NCBI GenBank assembly: GCA_963643215.1 | Contig: CAVIJY010000048.1 | Location: 1 to 12,709, forward strand | Length of the DNA: 12,709 nucleotides | Direction of reading: 5' to 3' | From: Darwinimomas sp963643215 | GTDB taxonomy: Bacteria; Bacillota; Clostridia; Lachnospirales; Lachnospiraceae | In this document: positions 6,663 to 12,709 of the stretch, one piece after another | Layout: every line of letters starts with the position of its first letter | Numbering within the stretch: the stretch's first letter is position 1 | The notes under the pieces: generated by a model | Told to the model about the DNA's origin: nothing | What the model saw: only the letters and a program-made list of their open reading frames with translations | Databases searched by the model: none | Made by a program: the position numbers and the translations under genes

Positions 6663-6717
6663 TTGGACATGCAGAATGTGCGCAGATGATTATATACGCA
6701 TGTTTCTGCATGTCCGA
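6663..6717. repeat. Long inverted repeat / stem-loop downstream of the response regulator
   Basis: GGACATGCAGAA (6665-6676) and TTCTGCATGTCC (6704-6715) form a perfect 12-base inverted repeat. A wobble pair at 6664/6716 and an A-T pair at 6663/6717 extend it. Inside, GTGCG (6678-6682) can pair with CGCAT (6697-6701, one wobble), leaving a loop of 14 bases and a small bulge. No T-tract follows on either side, so it is not a typical intrinsic terminator. It may be a protein-binding palindrome, an RNA processing site or part of a small RNA. It starts 11 bases after the response regulator stop codon. Confidence 0.75.
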
Positions 6718-6793
6718 CATTATAGGGATACAGGCAGCGGTTGAATGCACAGCTCACGGTACGCATTACAGAAAATGGCAGTGAGCCGCAGAG

Positions 6794-6848
6794 NNNNNNN
6801 NNNNNNNNNNNNNNNNNNNNNNNNNNNNNNNNNNNNNNNNNNNNNNNN
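6794..6848. other. Assembly gap (55 N)
   Basis: The run of N separates the response regulator side from the Asp23 gene. The ribosome binding site, and possibly the start, of the Asp23 gene fall in or next to it. Real gap length and correct joining are unknown, so regulatory links across it are uncertain. The 76 known bases between the inverted repeat and the gap (6718-6793) hold nothing I can assign. Confidence 0.95.
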
Positions 6849-6851
6849 GAT

Positions 6852-7220
6852 ATGAACGGAAAGGACACCTATATCATACCTTCTGAGAACGCGATCGGAG
6901 AGATCAGGGTAGGATACGAGGCTGTGGCGGTCATCGCCGGTATCGCAGCGACCGAAACTGATGGGGTGGCCTCCATGGCAGGAGGAATCACGGCAGATCT
7001 GGTCGGACGCCTTGGAATGAGCACACTCTCCAAGGGAGTGAAGATAGAGGTGGATGACAAGAATGTGCTGGTTGATCTGTCACTGAACATCAGGACGGGA
7101 TACGGTATGAAAGAGGTATGCGAGGATGTTCAGGACAAGGTGAAAACCGCAGTAGAGAACATGACCGGGCTGAATGTGGTCCGTGTCAATATCAAAGTGG
7201 CCGGAGTTAATTTAGGCTGA
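6852..7220 (+). CDS. Asp23/Gls24 family envelope stress response protein
   Basis: This is a 122-residue Asp23/Gls24 (DUF322) protein, a family of small cytoplasmic or membrane-associated proteins linked to alkaline and cell-envelope stress in Gram-positive bacteria. The sequence follows the family throughout: GEIRVGYEAVAVIAGIAATE (17-36), GVASMAGGITADLVGRLG, LSKGVKIEV, VDLSLNIRTGYGM, and VQDKVKTAVENMTGLNVVRVNIKVAGV near the C-terminus. The ATG at 6852 gives the usual length for clostridial members. A start further upstream through the gap would give an unusually long N-terminus. It ends 19 bases before the His-rich CobW gene and could share its transcript. Clostridial genomes often keep an Asp23 gene beside fatty-acid or nusB genes, so this position is less common (recalled, not checked). 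Confidence 0.9.
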   Translation: MNGKDTYIIPSENAIGEIRVGYEAVAVIAGIAATETDGVASMAGGITADLVGRLGMSTLSKGVKIEVDDKNVLVDLSLNIRTGYGMKEVCEDVQDKVKTAVENMTGLNVVRVNIKVAGVNLG

Positions 7221-7239
7221 GAAAAGACAGGTGAGAATC

Positions 7240-8418
7240 ATGGCAAAAACAAAGATAGACATCGTCTCGGGATTTCTCGGGGCGGGAAAAACAACATTCA
7301 TCAAGATGCTGCTGGAAAGAGCCATCAAGGATGAGCAGGTAGTGCTGATAGAGAACGAGTTCGGCGAGATCGGCATAGACGGAGGCTTCCTGAAGGATAC
7401 CGGCATAGAGATCAAGGAGATGAGCCAGGGCTGCATATGCTGCTCTCTGGTCGGAGACTTCGCGGCATCTCTCAAGGAGATACTGACCACCTACAAGCCG
7501 GACAGAATCATCATAGAGCCCAGCGGCGTAGGCAAGCTGTCGGATGTAATGAAGGCTATCGCCGGAGTAGAGGAGGAGCTGGGAGTCGAGAGCAATTCCG
7601 CAGTCACCATAGTGGATGCGAAGAAGACAAAGCTCTATGCAAGAAACTTCGGCGAGTTCTTCGACAATCAGATTCAGTTCGCCACTACGGTGGTTATGAG
7701 TCGTACAGATATAGCTTCGGCAGAGACCGTAGAGGCAGCTCTGGAGATCATCCGAGGACTGAATCCCACGGCTGCGATCGTCACAACGCCTCTGAAGGAT
7801 CTTCCGGCAGAGAGGCTTCTTGAGATACTCGAAAGCCCGGTTGACCTGAAGACGGAGCTTCTGGCTCAGGTGAAGGACGGCGAGAGCCCGGAGGAGCACG
7901 AGCATCACCATCACCATCATCACCACGACCACGACGGGCACGAGTGCTGCGGACACGACGGCGAAGAGCATGAGCATCACCACGACCACGACGGACACGA
8001 GTGCTGCGGACATGGCGATGAGGAGCATGAGCATCATCACGATCATGACGAACACGAGTGCTGCGGACATGACGGCGAGGAGCATGAGCATCACCACCAT
8101 CATCACGATCACGGATGCAGCTGCGGACATGACCATGACGCAGATGAGATATTCGAGAGCTGGGGCATAGAAAATGCGCCGGCCATGACACAGGCAGAGC
8201 TTGAGGCATTCCTTGAGAAGCTGAGCGATGATGATTTCGGAGTCGTTCTCAGAGCAAAGGGCATGGTGAAGAATGCGGAGGGCGACGACTGGCTGCACTT
8301 CGACATGGTTCCGGAAGAGACAGAGATCAGGCACGGTGCGCCGGATCTGACAGGCAAGCTTTGTGTCATAGGGGCACAGCTCAAGCACGAGCTGCTTGAC
8401 AGGGAGTTCGGACGCTGA
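7240..8418 (+). CDS. CobW/COG0523 P-loop GTPase metallochaperone with His/Cys-rich insert
   Basis: This 392-residue G3E-family GTPase is a likely metal chaperone. The N-terminal G domain has Walker A GFLGAGKT (11-18), ENEFGEIGID (38-47), the metal-binding CxCC motif in QGCICC (63-68), the switch-like IEPSGVGKL (92-100) and SRTD (154-157) in place of the base-recognition NKxD. After the G domain comes a metal-binding insert (218-301) containing 36 His and 8 Cys in four related units. The CobW C-terminal domain follows (about 302-392). ATG at 7240, with AGGTGAG at 7229-7235, is preferred over the GTG at 7231. COG0523 members handle zinc, nickel, cobalt or iron; the metal is undecided here. The B12 genes some 2 kb upstream make cobalt tempting, but they are late-pathway genes that do not insert cobalt, so zinc is at least as likely. 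Confidence 0.92.
   Translation: MAKTKIDIVSGFLGAGKTTFIKMLLERAIKDEQVVLIENEFGEIGIDGGFLKDTGIEIKEMSQGCICCSLVGDFAASLKEILTTYKPDRIIIEPSGVGKLSDVMKAIAGVEEELGVESNSAVTIVDAKKTKLYARNFGEFFDNQIQFATTVVMSRTDIASAETVEAALEIIRGLNPTAAIVTTPLKDLPAERLLEILESPVDLKTELLAQVKDGESPEEHEHHHHHHHHDHDGHECCGHDGEEHEHHHDHDGHECCGHGDEEHEHHHDHDEHECCGHDGEEHEHHHHHHDHGCSCGHDHDADEIFESWGIENAPAMTQAELEAFLEKLSDDDFGVVLRAKGMVKNAEGDDWLHFDMVPEETEIRHGAPDLTGKLCVIGAQLKHELLDREFGR
7891..8142 (+). repeat. In-frame His/Cys repeat array in the CobW-type gene
   Basis: Four units start with an EEHEH codon block: 7891-7962, 7963-8019, 8020-8076 and 8077-8142. Units 2 and 3 are both exactly 57 bases (19 residues). Unit 1 is longer through an eight-His run, and unit 4 has a six-His run. 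Units 1-3 end in HECCGH and unit 4 in CSCGH. The spaced CC pairs distinguish it from a plain poly-His tail and suggest ordered metal sites. Confidence 0.9.
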
Positions 8419-8464
8419 TATCCGAAAGCATACGAAGATGAAGCGATAAGGAGTATGGAGCATT

Positions 8465-9418
8465 ATGCCGGAAGATGAAAATTTTGACGGAAAACCGGTT
8501 TTTCTGATAAACGGATTTCTTGATGCGGGGAAGACACGATTCTTAAAATTCACCATGCAGCAGGAGTATTTTCAGACCGACGGTGAGACGCTCCTCATCC
8601 TCTGCGAGGAGGGCGAGGAGGAATATCCGGAGGAGCTGCTCAAAAGCACGCATACGACGGTTGTGAGGGTAGACAAGCCTGAGGAGATGACAAAGCAGAA
8701 TCTGGCCAGGGCAGATGCTGTATATGATCCCGAGAGAGTCATCATAGAGTGGAACGGCATGTGGCCGCAGGACAATCTGGTGCTTCCGGACAGCTGGTTC
8801 ATGAATCAGGTAATCACCATCAACGATACTACGATGCTGCAGACATATCTGAACAATCTCAAGCCCCTGATGGGGCAGATGCTGAGATACTCGGAGCTGG
8901 TTATCAACAATCGCGCCGATGATATCCCGGAGGATACACTGAGTAAATACATGCTCAGCCTCAAGGCGATGGCCAGAAACGGGGAGATCATATTCGAGGG
9001 CGCGCAGGGAGAGATACGCGGAGATTTCAACATCGAACTGCCGTATGACATCAATGCAGATACGCTGAAGATAGCAAACGATGACTTCGGCATCTTTTAT
9101 CTGGACGCAATGGACAGACCCGACAGATATGCCGGAAAACGGGCAGAGTATGTCGGACAGGTGCTCCGGCCGGAAGAGCTGGGACCGGGCGTGCTGGTCG
9201 TAGGAAGGATGTGCATGACCTGCTGCGAGGCAGATATGCAGTTTCTGGGACCGGTGGTGCGATTCAAGGGGGCCTCGGGCTTTCAGAACGGAGACTGGGT
9301 CAAGGTCAAGGGAGTGATAAAGGCGGAGGAGCTGGAGGAATACGGCGGCCCCGGCGCCGTGATCTATGCCGAGGAGATAGTCAGAACAAGCCCTGTCAAG
9401 GGAGTTGTATCGTTTTGA
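8465..9418 (+). CDS. CobW-like P-loop protein fused to a DUF1980-like domain
   Basis: This 317-residue protein combines two parts. Residues 11-200 look like a diverged COG0523 G domain: Walker A GFLDAGKT (17-24), VIIEWNGMW (92-100) where CobW has IEPSG, and INNRAD (147-152) at the NKxD position. The GTPase-side CxCC motif is absent; the equivalent strand reads LLILCEEGEEEY. Residues about 226-308 resemble the C-terminal domain of TIGR03943/DUF1980 proteins, with AEYVGQVLRP, VVGRMCMTCCEADMQFLGPVV and GDWVKVKGVI. The CxxCC cluster (Cys250, 253, 254) is a probable metal ligand set. DUF1980 proteins usually accompany a DUF318 permease, which is not seen here. It follows the His-rich CobW gene by 46 bases with AAGGAG (8448-8453) and GGAG (8457-8460) upstream. 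The likely role is metal handling with its neighbour (inference). Confidence 0.8.
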   Translation: MPEDENFDGKPVFLINGFLDAGKTRFLKFTMQQEYFQTDGETLLILCEEGEEEYPEELLKSTHTTVVRVDKPEEMTKQNLARADAVYDPERVIIEWNGMWPQDNLVLPDSWFMNQVITINDTTMLQTYLNNLKPLMGQMLRYSELVINNRADDIPEDTLSKYMLSLKAMARNGEIIFEGAQGEIRGDFNIELPYDINADTLKIANDDFGIFYLDAMDRPDRYAGKRAEYVGQVLRPEELGPGVLVVGRMCMTCCEADMQFLGPVVRFKGASGFQNGDWVKVKGVIKAEELEEYGGPGAVIYAEEIVRTSPVKGVVSF

Positions 9419-9435
9419 CACTGTAACCAAAGAAC

Positions 9436-9486
9436 AAAAGGCTGCATCACTGTCGGTTTTAAACTGGCGGCGATGCAGCCTTTTTT
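9436..9486 (+). terminator. Rho-independent terminator, probably bidirectional
   Basis: GGCTGCATC (9440-9448) pairs perfectly with GATGCAGCC (9472-9480) around a 23-base loop, and six T (9481-9486) follow. AAAA (9436-9439) extends the stem with the first T residues. Read on the other strand the stem is followed by TTTTGTTCTTT, so it could also end transcripts from the convergent lysR gene. It lies 18 bases after the stop of the DUF1980 fusion gene and ends that operon. Confidence 0.93.
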
Positions 9487-9630
9487 GATGCGCCGCGCTC
9501 CCGGCGGCATACACTTCTAAAGGGTGCAAGTCCAGAATCCGCCCGGGACACTGACAGATATTCCGCGGGATCGGTCATGTATTTGCGGACAAGATAAAGC
9601 CTTGCCGGCATCCGACTGTGCTCAGGGCGA
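9487..9630. other. Unassigned convergent intergenic stretch
   Basis: These 144 bases between the terminator and the end of lysR hold no gene I can support. They include AGGGTGCAAGTCC (9521-9533), GCCCGGGACACTG (9541-9553) and short GC-rich self-complementary pieces such as CCG...CGG, hinting at a decayed or unrecognised structured RNA. No complete known RNA family could be assigned. Confidence 0.4.
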
Positions 9631-10620
9631 TCACTCCATGGCGTGGAATTCATCTATATATTCCAGAAGCTCGGGAGCCATGTTCTCGTGCCAGTTGCCC
9701 TCCTTGATGAGATGAGCGGCTGCGAGAGCCATGAGGCATCGCTCAGGATCTGTGAGCTTGTGCTCCTGTCTGACATAGAAAGAAAAGTAGCTGTATACCG
9801 GATCCTTCACCCGGAGATAGCAGATGCCGTCACGGAAGGAGCTGATAGAGCCGCTTGTCAGCATGATGCCAAGCCCGGATCTGCAATAATGCTGCATGAT
9901 ATCGGCAGAACTCAGTTCAAAAACCGCAGTCGGGACAAAGTCAGCCCGGCGTAGCATAAGCTGGGATATATCGTGTATGATTCCCGCGCGCTTGCTCGGG
10001 AGGATGAACACCTCGTCCCTGAGCATATTTATATCTATGACAGGAAAATCGCCGAGAGCACGTTCATGGTAGGCGAGCCTGTGAAATGAAGGCACGCATA
10101 CCATAGACTCTCTTCGTATCAGGGGATATTTGGTCATACCCTCGATCTGCTCGTCGGGATCAAGAGAGCAGGCAATACACATCTGCGCGATGCCGTTATC
10201 CACCTTTTTTATGATCTCACTTGAGGTTCCCGTCAGCACATCGAGCTGTACATCGGGGAATAGCGTGATAAACGGCATGATACAGGCACGCATCACATCC
10301 ATGCCGAAGTGCGCGGTCACGGCAGCGGTGGTTGTCACACAGTAGTGAGAGCTGAGCGCCCGGATGGAGTCTCTCATCTTGCGATCCAGCATCAGCATCT
10401 GCTTGGCTGCCTTGAGATACACCTGCCCTGCATCGGTGAGATATATCTTGCGCTTTTTCTGCACGAAAAGCCGGCACTGCGTCTCACCGTCAAGCTTGGA
10501 GATATATTTGCTTATGGACGGCTGCGACACGCCGCATTCTCTTGCCGCCTCCGAGAACGAATGTGTCTCGGCTATCCTTATAAAGTATTTAAGTTGTTCA
10601 AGATTGGTATTCAGATTCAT
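9631..10620 (-). CDS. LysR-family transcriptional regulator
   Basis: This is a 329-residue LysR-type regulator. The N-terminal winged helix-turn-helix (about 8-66) is typical: LEQLKYFIRIAETHSFSEAARECGVSQPSISKYISKLD followed by LFVQKKRKIYLTDAG. The C-terminal effector-binding domain (about 95-300) has the usual pattern, with FPDVQLDVLTGTSSEIIKKVDNG and a CRSGLGIMLTSG segment, but the ligand cannot be predicted. The ATG is at 10620-10618. It is divergent from the tandem metallo-hydrolases with a 326-base shared upstream region, a layout in which LysR proteins commonly control the divergent gene and themselves. It converges on the CobW operon across the bidirectional terminator. Confidence 0.95.
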   Translation of the reverse strand: MNLNTNLEQLKYFIRIAETHSFSEAARECGVSQPSISKYISKLDGETQCRLFVQKKRKIYLTDAGQVYLKAAKQMLMLDRKMRDSIRALSSHYCVTTTAAVTAHFGMDVMRACIMPFITLFPDVQLDVLTGTSSEIIKKVDNGIAQMCIACSLDPDEQIEGMTKYPLIRRESMVCVPSFHRLAYHERALGDFPVIDINMLRDEVFILPSKRAGIIHDISQLMLRRADFVPTAVFELSSADIMQHYCRSGLGIMLTSGSISSFRDGICYLRVKDPVYSYFSFYVRQEHKLTDPERCLMALAAAHLIKEGNWHENMAPELLEYIDEFHAME

Positions 10621-10946
10621 GACCTAAAGATTGTACCAGATTCAGACCTGTTATTCCATAGCCAAACAACATATCTCGGATAAATAAGATGTAATTGTTT
10701 TTTAAATATTTTGATGGATAATTGTGATAATGGCTGTGTACAAAATGCTCATCATGCTGCAAAGAAAAGCGTACTCGATTGTATAATGCATACAAAAACG
10801 GGGTGCAACAGGAAAACCAAGCCGGGACAACACGAAAGAAGAGTCGTCGGGATGTATGCATCATATGCTATGTTTTGCAACAAAAACAGAGCAGCCGCAG
10901 GTATATAAGCACGGCGGTGCGCAGCCATGAAGGAAAGGAGAGGAAT
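10621..10946. promoter_or_regulatory. Divergent intergenic region between lysR and the metallo-hydrolase genes
   Basis: These 326 bases hold no gene I can support and are clearly more AT-rich than the coding DNA in 10660-10730. On the + strand TATAAT at 10782-10787 is a perfect -10 hexamer, but no good -35 stands 16-18 bases upstream; a transcript from there would have about a 150-base leader. TACAAT on the minus strand (10635-10630) is a possible lysR -10. TGTTTT (10871-10876) and AAAACA (10883-10888) form a small dyad containing T-N11-A (10873-10885), the loose LysR box pattern, though it lies downstream of the -10. All sites are tentative. Confidence 0.45.
10934..10940 (+). promoter_or_regulatory. 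Ribosome binding site that fixes the first metallo-hydrolase start
   Basis: AAAGGAG lies 6 bases ahead of the ATG at 10947. It decides against an in-frame ATG at 10779, which would add 56 residues of non-conserved sequence. The second paralogue begins at the equivalent residue (MLK versus MLN), which supports the choice. Confidence 0.9.
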
Positions 10947-11813
10947 ATGCTGAACAAGGGTATCAAGATCAGATGGGTCACGACGACTACATTTGAGGTG
11001 GTGCTGCCGAGCGGAAAGGTGATTTTGTTTGATCCGTGGGTAGGCAGCGAGACAGAGGAATTTATGGGTCCGGGCAGAAAACATGAGATAGAGACAAAGC
11101 TCGAGGACATATCCGGTGCGGACTGGATATTCATATCCCATGCGCATTTTGACCATTGCGCGGATGTTACAACCATCAACAGAAGATTCATGGAGGGTAC
11201 GAACGGAGGAAGAATATTCATGCCTGCTCTGTCAGCATACAAGCTGGCTCTGCACTATGATGTTCCGTTCAGAGATATCCTTCCGGTATATCCGAACGAG
11301 ACATTTGACTTTGACGAGTTTACCATCACGGCGCTTCCGTGCCGTCACAGAGGAGATCCGGTGGCGCCCTCGGAGAGCCGCAGAAAGGCGCTGGAAAGAG
11401 GACAGACCGAGGAGATGTCGGAACTCGGGGATATCGGCAATCTGGACGAGATAGACTGGGCGGTGACCATCAAGGAGAACAACATACGCTTCATGGTTCT
11501 CGCGGGGGGACTCTATCATTTCAACAACACCCCTGAGTTCTGCCGGACATTTAACCCGATGTTCGTGACGAGACAGGTATCGAATATCATAGCCAAGGAT
11601 CCTCAGACATACGCCAAGTACTGCCATATGTTCCATGCTCCGTTTGTGTTCCCGTCACATCATGATCTGGGAATATACAAGTCCTACAAGGAGTATGCCC
11701 CGTTCTTCAAGGCGGTGAATGAAGAGCTGGAGAAGATGGGCTCCATCACGAGGGTTTTGGATACGGAAAGAGGCAAATGGTACGAGATAGGCGGATATCT
11801 GGAGCTGAAGTGA
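10947..11813 (+). CDS. Metallo-beta-lactamase-fold hydrolase (UlaG-like), copy 1
   Basis: This 288-residue protein has the metallo-beta-lactamase fold of the COG2220/UlaG-like group. Strands near the N-terminus read IRWVTTTTFEVVLPSGKVILFDPW, typical of the fold. The metal motif HxHxDH is HAHFDH (65-70). Further candidate ligands are His134 in PCRHRGDP, Asp/His residues around GGLYHFN (188-193) and the SHHD motif (237-240). The substrate is unknown. The group includes lactonases, phosphodiesterases and other hydrolases, and nothing here chooses between them. No signal peptide is present, so it acts in the cytoplasm. It is the first gene opposite lysR and is probably controlled by it. Copy 2 begins 25 bases downstream. 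Confidence 0.92.
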   Translation: MLNKGIKIRWVTTTTFEVVLPSGKVILFDPWVGSETEEFMGPGRKHEIETKLEDISGADWIFISHAHFDHCADVTTINRRFMEGTNGGRIFMPALSAYKLALHYDVPFRDILPVYPNETFDFDEFTITALPCRHRGDPVAPSESRRKALERGQTEEMSELGDIGNLDEIDWAVTIKENNIRFMVLAGGLYHFNNTPEFCRTFNPMFVTRQVSNIIAKDPQTYAKYCHMFHAPFVFPSHHDLGIYKSYKEYAPFFKAVNEELEKMGSITRVLDTERGKWYEIGGYLELK

Positions 11814-11838
11814 GATGGTCCGGCAGAAAGGATAATAT

Positions 11839-12693
11839 ATGTTAAAAAGCGGAATAGGCATTAAATGGATAGCAACCACGACATTTGAGATAAGACTTCC
11901 CAGCGGCAGGATCATACTGTTTGACCCGTGGCTGGGCAGGGACGGAAAGATAAAGGATGATGTTCTTGAGACAACCATAGACGATATAGACGGTGCGGAC
12001 TGGATGTTCATATCGCATTCTCACGGAGATCACTGCGCCGCGGTTCAGCAGATCAATGAGAAGTTCATGGAGGGAACGAACGGCGGAAGGATCTATATGC
12101 CGGCACTGTCGGCCTACAATATAGCCAAAAAGTACGATGTTCCGTTCCGAGATGTGCTCCCGGTATATCCCTATGAGACATTTGACTTTGATGAATTTAC
12201 CATCACGGCGCTGCCGTGCCGTCACAGAGGAGATCCGACGCCGCCGTCGGAGGGACACAAGATGATGGCTCAAAGAGGAGTCACCGACGAGCTGGATATA
12301 CAGCTGGGAGATATCGGCAATCTGGACGAGCTGGACTGGGCGGTGACGCTGAAGGAGGACAATATCCGATTCATGGTGCTCGGAGGAGGCCTGTATCACT
12401 TCAACAACACACCGAACTTCTGCAAAAAGTTCAATCCGCTCTTTGTCACACGCCAGATCTCCAATATTCTTGCAAAGGATCCGGTGACATTTGCCAAATA
12501 CTGCGATATGTATCATGCTCCGTTTGTATTTCCGTCGCATCATGACCTCGGCATATATCCGACCTACAAGGACTACACGCCCTTCATCGAGCAGGTAAAC
12601 GAGGAGCTAAGAAAGATGGGATCCGGCACCGTTCTGGTGAATACGGAGAGAGGAAGATGGTATGAGATAGGCGCGTATCTCAAGGAAGCGTGA
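11839..12693 (+). CDS. Metallo-beta-lactamase-fold hydrolase (UlaG-like), copy 2
   Basis: This 284-residue paralogue aligns with copy 1 over its whole length, by eye about 70% identical. The only clear length differences are a short deletion after FDPW and a two-residue insertion near residue 152. The metal motif is HSHGDH (60-65), with His129 in PCRHRGDP and SHHD at 233-236, so both copies look active. Differences cluster in the loop after the first metal motif (FDHCADVTT against GDHCAAVQQ) and in the segment after PCRHRGDP, which may shape the substrate pocket. AAAGGA at 11826-11831 precedes the ATG. The gene ends 16 bases before the window edge, so a third copy or further operon genes cannot be excluded. 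Confidence 0.92.
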   Translation: MLKSGIGIKWIATTTFEIRLPSGRIILFDPWLGRDGKIKDDVLETTIDDIDGADWMFISHSHGDHCAAVQQINEKFMEGTNGGRIYMPALSAYNIAKKYDVPFRDVLPVYPYETFDFDEFTITALPCRHRGDPTPPSEGHKMMAQRGVTDELDIQLGDIGNLDELDWAVTLKEDNIRFMVLGGGLYHFNNTPNFCKKFNPLFVTRQISNILAKDPVTFAKYCDMYHAPFVFPSHHDLGIYPTYKDYTPFIEQVNEELRKMGSGTVLVNTERGRWYEIGAYLKEA

Positions 12694-12709
12694 CGCGCAT
12701 AGTATATAC

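Noticed and set aside
6741..6851. Upstream start of the Asp23 gene through the N run
   Set aside because: The frame only appears open because N codons hide stops; the ATG at 6852 gives the family length.
7207..8556. 449-codon open frame on the minus strand across the His-rich CobW gene
   Set aside because: It is the antisense shadow of a well-supported CobW gene; long stop-free antisense frames arise from the GC-rich His, Asp and Glu codons, and the translation (runs of Val, Met and Ala) matches no family.
8543..9529. 328-codon minus-strand frame opposite the DUF1980 fusion
   Set aside because: It crosses the terminator, overlaps a better-supported gene in full and shows no recognisable domain.
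9521..9533. tRNA T-arm-like GGTGCAAGTCC
   Set aside because: It lacks the TTC core, and no acceptor stem or anticodon arm can be drawn around it.
10779..10946. N-terminal extension of the first metallo-hydrolase
   Set aside because: The extra 56 residues are not shared by the paralogue, and AAAGGAG precedes the ATG at 10947.

Overview
The window reads as a chromosomal segment of a Gram-positive, anaerobic clostridial bacterium, most likely a Lachnospiraceae member. The grounds are the gene content (clostridial-type CobT/CobU/CobS salvage genes, an FchA-like cyclohydrolase, an Asp23/Gls24 protein, ComEA, a WalR/OmpR-like regulator), AGGAG-type ribosome binding sites, and moderate GC with heavy use of ATA, AGA and AGG codons in every gene. 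The genus is not fixed by anything visible. A run of 55 N at 6794-6848 is an assembly gap, so linkage across it is probable but not proven.

Layout: (1) 1-783 is the 3' part of an isocitrate/isopropylmalate-type dehydrogenase, cut by the window edge. (2) 784-981 is a structured non-coding leader. (3) 982-5134 is a cobamide lower-ligand (nucleotide loop) assembly cluster: cobT, cobU, cobS, a 28-bp tandem repeat, a second short CobU-like gene, a CobC-type phosphatase, and an FchA-like folate enzyme that overlaps cobC by four bases. (4) 5169-6652 carries comEA and an OmpR-type response regulator with no kinase in sight. (5) 6653-6851 holds a strong inverted repeat and the assembly gap. (6) 6852-9418 has an Asp23/Gls24 protein and two adjacent CobW/COG0523-type P-loop proteins. 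The first has a large His/Cys-rich insert; the second ends in a domain resembling DUF1980 (TIGR03943). A clear intrinsic terminator closes this run at 9436-9486. (7) 9631-12693 is a LysR regulator divergent from two tandem, closely related metallo-beta-lactamase-fold hydrolases.

How they fit together: CobU, CobT, CobS and CobC are the four steps that activate cobinamide, activate the lower-ligand base, join them and remove the phosphate. With no corrin-ring genes here, the cluster fits salvage or late assembly. The folate enzyme coupled to cobC suggests a link to corrinoid-dependent one-carbon metabolism (inference). The two CobW-type proteins look like a metal storage and delivery module for zinc or cobalt/nickel. 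The LysR-hydrolase block looks like a self-contained inducible unit with unknown substrate.

Most worth a second look: the pair of unequal CobU homologues with the 28-bp repeat between cobS and the second copy, the His/Cys-array metallochaperone beside the CobW-DUF1980 fusion, the duplicated hydrolases opposite a LysR gene, and the inverted repeat after the response regulator.
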